From JAAZGD01 sp964383845 (lineage in GTDB: Bacteria; Bacillota; Clostridia; Peptostreptococcales; Anaerovoracaceae): a stretch of DNA of 64,000 nucleotides. The stretch is from assembly GCA_964383845.1 (NCBI GenBank), contig CAYLIF010000006.1, positions 11,903-75,902 of the forward strand. Direction: 5' to 3'. The notes below the pieces were generated by a model. It had not been told where the DNA came from. It made no database searches and saw only the letters and a program-made list of their open reading frames with translations. The position numbers and the translations under genes were made by a program. Each line of letters starts with the position of its first letter. The stretch's first letter is position 1. This document shows positions 32,226 to 40,193 of this stretch, one piece after another.

Positions 32226-33314
32226 ATGGAAAGATACCCTCAAGTAGAAATAAACCTTACCAAGCTTAGAAACAATGTAGAACAAATAGTAAAAAGAGCC
32301 AAAGTCAAAAATATTGAAATTGCAGGAGTTATCAAAGGTTTCACAGGTATTCCTGAAGCCAGCATGGAGTTTCAACATGGGGGTTGCTCAATTCTAGCAT
32401 CTTCTAGATTAGAACAATTAAGAGGGGTAAAGGATTGTGGATGTAAATTACCACTTATGTTGATTCGTTTGCCAATGTTGTCAGAAATTGAAGAAGCTGT
32501 TGAACTAGCAGACTTAAGCCTTAATAGCGAAGGGGCAGTTTTGACAGCCTTAAACAAGGAAGCAGAAAGGCAAGGGAAAACCCATGGTATAATATTAATG
32601 GCAGACTTAGGAGACCTTAGAGAAGGCTACTGGGATAAAGATGAATTGATAGCTACTGCCATAAAAATTGAAAACCAAATGAAGAACCTAGTCTTAGAAG
32701 GTGTAGGAACAAATCTTGGTTGCTATGGCTCAGTTAGCGCAACAAGTGAGAAACTTCAGGAACTGGTGGACATAGCAGAGAGAATAGAAGGAGAGATTGG
32801 CCGCAAACTTCGATACATTTCGGGAGGTGCTACAACATCTATTCCAAGGATTCTTGAGGATAATATGCCTTCTCGAATAAATATGCTTCGAATAGGAGAG
32901 GGTATCATATTAGCCAAAGACCTTAGAGATCTCTGGGGTTACGATATGAGCTATATGTACCAAGATGCCTTTATTTTAAGGGCAGAAATTATCGAGGTTA
33001 AAGATAAGCCGAGCTACCCTCAAGGGGAGATTATGTTTGATGCCTTTGGGAAAAAGCCTGAATACCAAGACAGGGGAATGCGGAAGAAGGCCTTGCTCGC
33101 AATTGGCAAAGTTGATTATGCTTTTCCTGATAGTATTTTCCCTCAAACAAAAGGGGTGGAAGTTTTAGGCGCCTCAAGTGACCACACAATACTAGACATT
33201 GAAGAGGTAGAAGAAGCTATAAATGTTGGAGACATAATAACCTTCAACCTATGTTATGCCAGCATTGTTTATGTAACAAACTCTCCTAATGTAAGGATTG
33301 TAATAAAAGCCTAA
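32226..33314 (+). CDS. Alanine/ornithine racemase family PLP enzyme
   Basis: A 362-residue fold type III PLP enzyme. The PLP Lys lies in EIAGVIKGFTG (about residue 38), and YISGGATTSIPRI supplies the phosphate-binding Gly-rich loop. The pattern, including GHRPEYQ-like region (FGKKPEYQDRGMRKKALLAIGK) and VEVLGASSDHTILD, is that of the group containing clostridial ornithine racemase, which makes D-ornithine for ornithine fermentation. The neighbouring genes are two acyl-CoA ligases, not orn degradation genes, so the substrate is uncertain. The ATG follows AAAGGAG. A strong terminator ends the transcript. Confidence 0.82.
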   Translation: MERYPQVEINLTKLRNNVEQIVKRAKVKNIEIAGVIKGFTGIPEASMEFQHGGCSILASSRLEQLRGVKDCGCKLPLMLIRLPMLSEIEEAVELADLSLNSEGAVLTALNKEAERQGKTHGIILMADLGDLREGYWDKDELIATAIKIENQMKNLVLEGVGTNLGCYGSVSATSEKLQELVDIAERIEGEIGRKLRYISGGATTSIPRILEDNMPSRINMLRIGEGIILAKDLRDLWGYDMSYMYQDAFILRAEIIEVKDKPSYPQGEIMFDAFGKKPEYQDRGMRKKALLAIGKVDYAFPDSIFPQTKGVEVLGASSDHTILDIEEVEEAINVGDIITFNLCYASIVYVTNSPNVRIVIKA

Positions 33315-33361
33315 ATAGATTTACAACTAAAATATAAACACAAAACAGAATTAGTGTAGGG

Positions 33362-33412
33362 CAAGAAAAAAGCAGAGCCTCTTTTTTAAGAAGGAAATCT
33401 GCTTTTTTCTTG
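33362..33412. terminator. Strong bidirectional terminator
   Basis: CAAGAAAAAAGCAGA (33362-33376) and TCTGCTTTTTTCTTG (33398-33412) form a perfect 15-bp stem with A runs on one arm and T runs on the other. It separates the racemase gene from the convergent DMT exporter gene. Confidence 0.92.
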
Positions 33413-33430
33413 TGTAATTTTGCTGCTTTA

Positions 33431-34342
33431 TTATGAAAAAGTTGAAGGTACTTCAATTTTTCTGTTGAAGCTAAAACCACTAGGTAAAACTGCATATAGA
33501 ATGCCAAAAATTACGAATATGCTTCCCAGCATAAACTGGAATGTTATTACTTCTCCCAGCATTAAAACTCCAAGAAATGTTGAAACCACGGGTTGTACAG
33601 GCAAGAAAAGAGAACCTGTTCCAGCATCGAGAATTGCAAGACCTTTGTTCCAATACAGTAAGGCTGCTGCTGTACAGACCACCCCGATATAAAGAATCCA
33701 AAGCAGAGTCATAGGAGTTAAAGTAGCCCATTGAAAATTTGAAAAGGTTAATTCTATCATGGCAGTTGGTAGTGAAAAAATAAAGCCTATGGTCATGCTG
33801 TATATAGTTACGGATATAGGATCGTATTTGCAGCAAGCCTTTTTCATCATTATTGACCCAAAAGACCAGGCTGTTACAGAAGCCAAATTAATTAGGATAC
33901 CCAAAAAATTGCCTGTTGTAATTCCACCAATTATGATAGCAGCTCCTAACACGGTTAGCAGAACAGACAAGACTTTTTTAAATGAAAGCCTTTCACCTAG
34001 CAAAGGAGCAGCCAGTAAAACCATGAAAATAGGATTAGTTGAGTTTAAAAGCGATGCCAAGGAAGCGTCACAGAGCTTTGTTCCAAGAAGCTGAAAAATT
34101 ACTGCAAGATAATAGGCAATACCACCGATATAGAGGATATACTTCCTGTCAGCTTTTTCAATATAGTCTAAAGTTTTATTCTTAAAAACAAAAAACAGAA
34201 CAGCAAGTCCTATAAAATAGCGAGAGGCAAGAAGTAAAGTAACAGGTACTGTAAGCAAAACAAACTTGCCAGCTACATACAGGCTGCCCCATGCAACTAC
34301 TGCGAAAAGTATGTATAAATATCCTCGGTTTTTGGTGGACAT
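33431..34342 (-). CDS. DMT superfamily transporter, EamA type
   Basis: A 303-residue membrane protein with ten predicted helices in two EamA repeats (first LFAVVAWGSLYVAGKFVLLT, second INLASVTAWSFGSIMMKKAC). Members export amino acids, metabolites or drugs. The end is a short hydrophilic tail. It is transcribed divergently from a LysR regulator about 120 bases away, a common arrangement for an exporter and its regulator. Substrate unknown. Confidence 0.88.
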   Translation of the reverse strand: MSTKNRGYLYILFAVVAWGSLYVAGKFVLLTVPVTLLLASRYFIGLAVLFFVFKNKTLDYIEKADRKYILYIGGIAYYLAVIFQLLGTKLCDASLASLLNSTNPIFMVLLAAPLLGERLSFKKVLSVLLTVLGAAIIIGGITTGNFLGILINLASVTAWSFGSIMMKKACCKYDPISVTIYSMTIGFIFSLPTAMIELTFSNFQWATLTPMTLLWILYIGVVCTAAALLYWNKGLAILDAGTGSLFLPVQPVVSTFLGVLMLGEVITFQFMLGSIFVIFGILYAVLPSGFSFNRKIEVPSTFS

Positions 34343-34462
34343 AATAGTTGTTTCTCCTATAATGTTATATTTGTTGACTAGATTATATACTTTGATGTAT
34401 CATTAGTAAAACGACAAAACAACATCAAATACATGAATTTAGTTCATGCCATGGAGGGGCTT

Positions 34463-35341
34463 ATGGATGTACGTAAAATGCAGGTTTATTTAAGAGGCGT
34501 AGATCTTGGAAATCTTACGAAAGCAGGGGAAGAACTAGGGTACAGCCAATCTGGAGTATCACACATGATGAAAAGTTTAGAGGAAGAAGTGGGCTTTTCC
34601 CTACTTGTAAGAAGGCGTCAAGGTGTAGTGCCTACATCTGCGGGTGAAAAATTGATACCCGCTATAAGAGAATTAGTGCAAAGCAATGAAAAGTTAGAGC
34701 AACTAATATCGGGAATTAGAGGCCTTCAAACGGGTACACTTAACGTAGGATCCTTCTCTAGTATTTCCTTTCATTGGTTGCCACGTATGCTAAAAGAGTT
34801 TCAACTTGCATACCCCGGTGTAACACTAAACCTGATGGAAGGGGGAGAAGATGAAATCGAGGAGATGTTAAAAACAGGCGAAATAGACATGGCTTTTTTT
34901 TCGAGACAACCGGAACATACTTTCGACTGGATTCATTTAACTATAGATCCGCTGATGGCCGTTTTACCTAAAGGACACCCTCGAAGTGGGGAAAAGAATT
35001 TTCCCATTAAAGCTTTTGAAGAAGAACCTTTTGTAATAACTGCTATGGGATTTGATTACGATATCAATAGAACTATTACCAAGAATAATATTAACCCGGA
35101 AATCAACTTTTCATGTATGGATGATCTTACCGTAATTTCTATGGTTGCAAATGGCCTTGGGCTTTCCATTCTCCCAGAATTAGTACTAAATGGACATGAG
35201 GACAAGGTTGATAGGTTGCACTTGGACCCACCAGCAAACCGGAATTTGGGAATTGCTGTTTTCTCATTTAAAACAATTTCTCCAGCAGCAAAGGGATTTA
35301 TTGAAATCGCCAAGAAAACTTGGGGTGAAGACAAAGGGTAA
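34463..35341 (+). CDS. LysR family transcriptional regulator
   Basis: A 292-residue LysR-type regulator. N-terminal winged helix (residues 2-60): MQVYLRGVDLGNLTKAGEEL, GYSQSGVSHMMKSLEEEVGF, then the linker helix and a periplasmic-binding-like effector domain (GTLNVGSFSSISFHWLPRML onward). I start at 34463 after GGAGGGG; an in-frame ATG ten codons upstream lacks a ribosome binding site. Divergent from the DMT exporter, which it probably regulates together with itself. The co-inducer is unknown. Confidence 0.9.
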   Translation: MDVRKMQVYLRGVDLGNLTKAGEELGYSQSGVSHMMKSLEEEVGFSLLVRRRQGVVPTSAGEKLIPAIRELVQSNEKLEQLISGIRGLQTGTLNVGSFSSISFHWLPRMLKEFQLAYPGVTLNLMEGGEDEIEEMLKTGEIDMAFFSRQPEHTFDWIHLTIDPLMAVLPKGHPRSGEKNFPIKAFEEEPFVITAMGFDYDINRTITKNNINPEINFSCMDDLTVISMVANGLGLSILPELVLNGHEDKVDRLHLDPPANRNLGIAVFSFKTISPAAKGFIEIAKKTWGEDKG

Positions 35342-35389
35342 ATGACTTGCAAATGAAGGGTTTAGGCCTTTGATAACCGGTGGTTTAAA

Positions 35390-35418
35390 TTGACAAACTG
35401 ACCTTTATACATTATAAT
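35390..35418 (+). promoter_or_regulatory. Consensus sigma-A promoter of greA-lysS
   Basis: TTGACA (35390-35395), exactly 17 bases, TATAAT (35413-35418): a perfect match to consensus. Leader of about 90 bases before greA. Confidence 0.9.
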
Positions 35419-35516
35419 ATTTCGATATGACATACATCAATTCCACTTTTTCAAGTGAAAACAAATAACTAGCAGTAAATTATTTCTATAAATATAGTAT
35501 ACAAGGAGACAAGGAA

Positions 35517-36095
35517 ATGGCAGAGGAAATTCTACTAACCCCAGAAGGATATGATAAGGTTGTTAATGAGCATGAAGAACTGGTAGCTGTAAAGCGTCAA
35601 GAAATAGCTGAAAGAATTAAAGAGGCGATTTCATATGGGGATATTTCAGAGAATGCGGAGTATGACTCAGCCAAAAATGAACAGGCTGAATTGGAAGAGC
35701 GAATTCTTAAGCTTGAATATATGCTGCGAATGGCTAAAATTATAGATGACAAACATATTTCTGATGACTTGGTAAATGTGGGCTTAATTGTTACTGTAAA
35801 AGAAGTCGGCGGTAAGGATAAAAGCGTAAAGGGAGAGCAAGAATACATTATCGTGGGCTCTACTGAAGCGGATCCTTTTGAAGGCAAGATTTCCAATGAG
35901 TCACCTATTGGTAAAGCCCTGCTATACAAAAAGAAAGGTGATACTGTAGAAGTAACTGTTCCAAATGGTAATATAAAAATCAAAGTGGTGGACATTAGAA
36001 AACAAGAAGAGTCTAGAGATGCCAAAGCCACAAAAGAATCTAAGAAAAATGCGAATTCCACAAAAAGAGTTACTTCAGCAGAAAAAGATAATTAG
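35517..36095 (+). CDS. greA: Transcription elongation factor GreA
   Basis: Rescues backtracked RNA polymerase by stimulating transcript cleavage. N-terminal coiled coil (LTPEGYDKVVNEHEELVAVK; ISYGDISENAEYDSAKNEQAELEERI) with the conserved acidic tip D..E in GDISENAEYD, then the FKBP-like domain (YIIVGSTEADPFEGKISNESPIGKALL). At 192 residues it is about 30 longer than usual; the extra tail (QEESRDAKATKESKKNANST and on) is charged and Lys-rich, of unknown role. First gene of an operon with lysS and probably asnS, as common in Bacillota. Confidence 0.96.
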   Translation: MAEEILLTPEGYDKVVNEHEELVAVKRQEIAERIKEAISYGDISENAEYDSAKNEQAELEERILKLEYMLRMAKIIDDKHISDDLVNVGLIVTVKEVGGKDKSVKGEQEYIIVGSTEADPFEGKISNESPIGKALLYKKKGDTVEVTVPNGNIKIKVVDIRKQEESRDAKATKESKKNANSTKRVTSAEKDN

Positions 36096-36126
36096 TATTA
36101 TTGATAAGAAAAACAAGAGGTGCAAA

Positions 36127-37671
36127 ATGTCTGACGAAATAAAGCAAGATAATTTGGATTTAGAAGAGGTTGAGGAAGAGATTTCGGAAGAAAAAATAAC
36201 CGAGCAGAGAATGATTAGAAGAGAAAAACTGCAAACTCTTCAAAAGATGGGACGAAATCCTTTTTTAATTGAGTCATGGAATGTTGATAACCATAGCTTA
36301 AAGATTAAAGAAAACTTTGAAACAATGGAAGGCAGCCGAGTTAGTGTTGCTGGTCGTATTATGGCTTTTCGACATATGGGCAAAGCTTCTTTTATTGACA
36401 TACAAGATAAAAGCGGTAGAATTCAGTGCTACGTTAGACAGGATATAATAACACCTGAAGAATACGAAATTTTCATTACCTATGATATTGGAGATATAGT
36501 AGGAATTGAAGGAGAAGTCTTTAAGACCAGACACGGAGAGGTTTCCGTGAAGGTTCAGCGTATAGTTCTTTTATCAAAATCACTTCAGGTACTTCCCAAC
36601 AAGTTCAAAGGCCTTAAAGACCAAGACCTCCGTTATAGACAACGATATGTAGATTTAATAATGAACCCTGAGGTTCGAGAGACATTTTCTAATCGATCTA
36701 AGATAATTCATGAAGTTAAAAGAGTGCTAGAGGAAGAGTATGATTTCCTTGAAGTGGACACTCCTATCCTAACCACTATTGCTGGAGGGGCAAATGCAAG
36801 ACCATTCGACACACATCACAACACACTAGACCTGGATATGAAACTTAGGATATCGAATGAGTTGTATTTAAAGCGACTAATCGTAGGGGGCTTAGATAGA
36901 GTTTACGAAATGGGCAAAATGTTCCGAAACGAAGGAATGGATAGGAATCATAATCCGGAGTTTACGTCTATGGAATGCTATATGGCCTATGGAGATATGG
37001 ATAGTGTTATTGACGTAACAGAACAGGTTGTGTCAAAAGCTGCCTTAGCAGCAACAGGCTCTATGATAATAGAGTATCAAGGTAAAACATTTGACCTTAC
37101 TCCTCCTTGGAGAAAGCTAAATATGGAAGACGCTGTTAAGGAAATTACGGGAGCAGATTTTTCTAAAATTGAAACCGACGAAGAAGCTAGAGCAGCAGCA
37201 ATTAAAGCAGGTATGAAAGCAGAGGATGTAAAGAACGCATCTAGAGGACTGCTAATTGCAGAGCTTTTTGAAAATTTCTGTGAAGAAGTACCAGGCTACT
37301 TAGATGGTCCTGTATTTGTAGTTGGTCATCCAGTAGAGGTATCGCCTCTTGCTAAAAGAGATCCAGTAGATCCTCGAATTACAAGAAGATTTGAAGCTTA
37401 CATAAATTGTTGGGAAATTGCAAATGCATTCTCAGAGCTTAATGACCCCATAGATCAGTATCAAAGATTCAAGGAGCAGCAAGCTGATCTTGATGCTGGA
37501 GATGATGAAGCGCATCCAATGGATGAAGACTTTGTTAATGCTCTAGAAGTTGGACTCCCGCCTACTGGAGGTTTGGGAATAGGTATTGATAGGGTTATCA
37601 TGTTAATTACAGATTCACCGTCTATTCGTGATATTATACTATTTCCAACTATGAAGCCAATAGACAGATAA
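36127..37671 (+). CDS. lysS: Lysyl-tRNA synthetase, class II
   Basis: Charges tRNA-Lys. 514 residues: an acidic N-terminal extension, OB-fold anticodon domain (VSVAGRIMAFRHMGKASFID), class II motif 1, motif 2 (MGKMFRNEGMDRNHNPEFT) and motif 3 (GLGIGIDRVIM). Start at 36127 after AAGAGGTGC; upstream in-frame Met codons lie inside greA. 31 bases separate it from greA. The stop is followed 73 bases on by asnS with no terminator seen. Confidence 0.97.
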   Translation: MSDEIKQDNLDLEEVEEEISEEKITEQRMIRREKLQTLQKMGRNPFLIESWNVDNHSLKIKENFETMEGSRVSVAGRIMAFRHMGKASFIDIQDKSGRIQCYVRQDIITPEEYEIFITYDIGDIVGIEGEVFKTRHGEVSVKVQRIVLLSKSLQVLPNKFKGLKDQDLRYRQRYVDLIMNPEVRETFSNRSKIIHEVKRVLEEEYDFLEVDTPILTTIAGGANARPFDTHHNTLDLDMKLRISNELYLKRLIVGGLDRVYEMGKMFRNEGMDRNHNPEFTSMECYMAYGDMDSVIDVTEQVVSKAALAATGSMIIEYQGKTFDLTPPWRKLNMEDAVKEITGADFSKIETDEEARAAAIKAGMKAEDVKNASRGLLIAELFENFCEEVPGYLDGPVFVVGHPVEVSPLAKRDPVDPRITRRFEAYINCWEIANAFSELNDPIDQYQRFKEQQADLDAGDDEAHPMDEDFVNALEVGLPPTGGLGIGIDRVIMLITDSPSIRDIILFPTMKPIDR

Positions 37672-37744
37672 TTGCGAGACCTTATAAAGCACAAGAAAGA
37701 TTAATTGAAAGACAAATACGAAAACATATATGAAGGAGCATTTG

Positions 37745-39139
37745 ATGAAAGAAGTAGAGCTAAAAGAGTTATTTGCTAATCCCCAAGAATTCTTGGATGA
37801 CGAAGTGGTTATTAAGGGATGGGTTAGAACCAACAGAGATTCTAATCGTCTGGGTTTTATTGAACTAAATGATGGCACCACCTTTAAATCTGTTCAAATT
37901 GTTTATGAAAAAGGAACACTAGAAAACTTTGACGAAATCTCAAAGGTACCTATCGCTGCAGCTTTAAAAGTTGTTGGTAATCTTATAATGACTCCAGATG
38001 CCAAACAGGCTTTTGAAATCAATGCCAAAGATGTTGCTATAGAAGCTGGGGCAGATTCTGATTATCCCCTTCAAAAAAAACGTCACTCGCTGGAATTCTT
38101 AAGAGAAATCGCACATCTGAGACCTCGTAGCAATACTTTTTCTGCGGTTTTTAGAGTTCGTTCCATGCTATCTTTTGCAATTCATAAATATTTCCAAGAA
38201 AATGGATTTGTTTATGTACATACCCCCATAATAACTGGAAATGACTGTGAAGGCGCTGGAGAAATGTTCCGTATTACCACCTTGGACCCAACAAATCCCC
38301 CTCTAACAGAGAGCGGAGGGATTGATCACAGCGAAGACTTTTTCGGCAAAGAAACTAATCTCACAGTATCGGGGCAGCTAGAAGGCGAAGCCTTTGCTTT
38401 GGCATTTCGTAAAATATATACCTTTGGTCCTACATTTAGAGCTGAAAACTCAAACACGGCAAGACATGCCTCGGAATTTTGGATGGTAGAACCGGAGATT
38501 GCTTTTGCTGACCTTGAGGCAAATATGCAGATGGGAGAAAGTCTTATTAAGTACATCATTCAGTACATTTTGAATAACGCGCCAGACGAAATGGAGTTCT
38601 TTAATAATTTTGTCGACAAAGGCTTGATAGATCGCTTAGAGAGCATCGTAAATGCTGAATTTGGTAGGATAACATATACGGAAGCTGTAGAAATACTAAT
38701 GAAATCAGGCAAAAAATTCCAATTTCCTGTTGAATGGGGTATTGATTTACAGACAGAACATGAGCGATATTTGACTGAAGAGGTATTTAAACGTCCACTT
38801 TTTGTGACGGATTATCCAAAAGACATAAAAGCTTTTTACATGAGAATGAATGATGATGGAAAAACCGTGGCAGCTTGTGATTTACTTGTACCAGGCGTGG
38901 GAGAAATCATTGGTGGATCTCAAAGAGAAGAAAGATACGATGTTCTTTTAGAAAGAATGAAAGCCATGGGAATCAACCCAGAAGAATATAAATGGTATTT
39001 AGATATTAGGAAGTATGGTGGGGTTAAGCACGCAGGCTTCGGACTAGGCTTTGAAAGAATCCTAATGTATATAACTGGTATAAGCAATATAAGAGATGTA
39101 CTACCATTCCCAAGAACCCCAAAATCCGCAGAGTTTTAA
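37745..39139 (+). CDS. asnS: Asparaginyl-tRNA synthetase
   Basis: Charges tRNA-Asn. 464 residues: OB-fold domain (VVIKGWVRTNRDSNRLGFIEL), class II motif 2 (FGPTFRAENSNTARHASEFWMVEPE) and motif 3 (GFGLGFERILMYITG). The SRHLSEFWMVEPE-like stretch and a YGG/KHAGFG region are typical of AsnRS rather than AspRS. Start at 37745 because AAGGAG lies 6 bases before it; an ATG 15 bases upstream overlaps that site. Likely part of the greA-lysS transcript. Confidence 0.94.
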   Translation: MKEVELKELFANPQEFLDDEVVIKGWVRTNRDSNRLGFIELNDGTTFKSVQIVYEKGTLENFDEISKVPIAAALKVVGNLIMTPDAKQAFEINAKDVAIEAGADSDYPLQKKRHSLEFLREIAHLRPRSNTFSAVFRVRSMLSFAIHKYFQENGFVYVHTPIITGNDCEGAGEMFRITTLDPTNPPLTESGGIDHSEDFFGKETNLTVSGQLEGEAFALAFRKIYTFGPTFRAENSNTARHASEFWMVEPEIAFADLEANMQMGESLIKYIIQYILNNAPDEMEFFNNFVDKGLIDRLESIVNAEFGRITYTEAVEILMKSGKKFQFPVEWGIDLQTEHERYLTEEVFKRPLFVTDYPKDIKAFYMRMNDDGKTVAACDLLVPGVGEIIGGSQREERYDVLLERMKAMGINPEEYKWYLDIRKYGGVKHAGFGLGFERILMYITGISNIRDVLPFPRTPKSAEF

Positions 39140-39157
39140 TGAAACATAAGGCGATTT

Positions 39158-39592
39158 ATGAAAAAGTTTTTCACAGCGATTAAAGATGGCACTATTAAGG
39201 GATTAAAAACAGGAGTCTTTCTTTTAAAGATTATGATTCCTGTTTATTTAGTTGTTGTTTTAATTAAATATTCACCTATTATGCCCTGGTTGCAAAAACT
39301 TTTTACTCCTGCTATGGGCTTATTCAAACTTCCGGGAGACGCTGTAGTTCCCATTATAACCGGAGTCTTTACCGACGAATACGGAGTAGTAGCAGCCATG
39401 AGCGGTTTCGATTTTACAGCTGCTGGAATTACCACAATAGCTATGATCTCTTTGACATTCCATTCTATTCCTGTTGAAAGCGCCATTGCTCAAAAAATTG
39501 GATTTCCGGCCTTGCCCTTTGCCATATTCCGACTGGTTTCTGCGGTACTTATAGGGCTGTTAATTGGCTGGTTGGGAGGTGTTTTTTTGTAA
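39158..39592 (+). CDS. Gate-domain (nucleoside recognition) membrane protein, subunit A
   Basis: A 144-residue membrane protein with one Gate/nucleoside-recognition domain: TM near 22-42 (FLLKIMIPVYLVVVLIKYSP), then VVPIITGVFTDEYGVVAAMSGF and ISLTFHSIPVESAIAQKIGF, and a C-terminal helix (LPFAIFRLVSAVLIGLLIGWL). It is paired by TAATG overlap with a second Gate-domain gene, like SpmA/SpmB, but it lacks the Spm sequence signature. The HSIPVE motif is polar within the membrane. Function unknown, possibly transport of a small solute. Confidence 0.75.
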   Translation: MKKFFTAIKDGTIKGLKTGVFLLKIMIPVYLVVVLIKYSPIMPWLQKLFTPAMGLFKLPGDAVVPIITGVFTDEYGVVAAMSGFDFTAAGITTIAMISLTFHSIPVESAIAQKIGFPALPFAIFRLVSAVLIGLLIGWLGGVFL

Positions 39593-40113
39593 TGAGTGAA
39601 TCCATAGATTTCATTGTAAAAGAAATGGTTACTGGTAGTTTAACTACAGTGCTCAACCTTTTAAAGGTTTTGATACCATTAATGATTGTTATTCAAATCC
39701 TAATGACTTACGGACTTATTGAAAAACTTGCCTCTAAGATGGAAGGTTTCGCGCGCCTTATGGGAGTGTCAAAGAATGCCATGTTTCCACTACTGGTAGG
39801 TTTTGTAATGGGGGTAAGCTACGGAGCAGGCACTTTACTGGAATTAAACAAAACCAATCCATTGTCAAAAAGAGATATGGCCTTAATTGGAATATTTATA
39901 TTTCTTTGCCACGGAGTTATCGAGACAGGATTGCTTTTTGGGGTTGCAGGGGCTTCAGTACTGGTTATAACTTTAGGGAGAACCTTAATTGCATTAATAG
40001 TAACAATTATACTAGCTAGAACTCCCTTTATTAAAAAAATGGATGGCACTTTACCCATAACAAATGCTCCTCAGGCAGAAGAAGGATTGAAAGACCTTGC
40101 AACAAAGGAATAA
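39592..40113 (+). CDS. Gate-domain (nucleoside recognition) membrane protein, subunit B
   Basis: A 173-residue membrane protein, second of a pair. It has TM segments near 20-40 (LNLLKVLIPLMIVIQILMTYG), FPLLVGFVMGVSYGAGTLLE and a C-terminal pair (ALIGIFIFLCHGVIETGLLF; VLVITLGRTLIALIVTIILA), followed by a cytosolic tail. The CHGVIETG motif parallels HSIPVE in the partner. Start and partner stop share one base. It probably forms a heterodimer with the partner. No clear substrate. Confidence 0.75.
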   Translation: MSESIDFIVKEMVTGSLTTVLNLLKVLIPLMIVIQILMTYGLIEKLASKMEGFARLMGVSKNAMFPLLVGFVMGVSYGAGTLLELNKTNPLSKRDMALIGIFIFLCHGVIETGLLFGVAGASVLVITLGRTLIALIVTIILARTPFIKKMDGTLPITNAPQAEEGLKDLATKE

Positions 40114-40118
40114 TCACG

Positions 40119-40147
40119 TTGCCAATGAAATGAGACAATGATATAAT
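40119..40147 (+). promoter_or_regulatory. Sigma-A promoter of the EF-G-like gene
   Basis: TTGCCA (40119-40124), 17 bases, TATAAT (40142-40147). Confidence 0.8.
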
Positions 40148-40193
40148 AAAAGGCGTTGTACGCCGTGAAAAAATATTTTTGGGAGGGCTTACT

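Noticed and set aside
34343..34462. A LysR-binding palindrome between the DMT and LysR genes
   Set aside because: ACTTTGATGTATCATTAGT is only an imperfect dyad and does not clearly match the T-N11-A rule; not strong enough to list.
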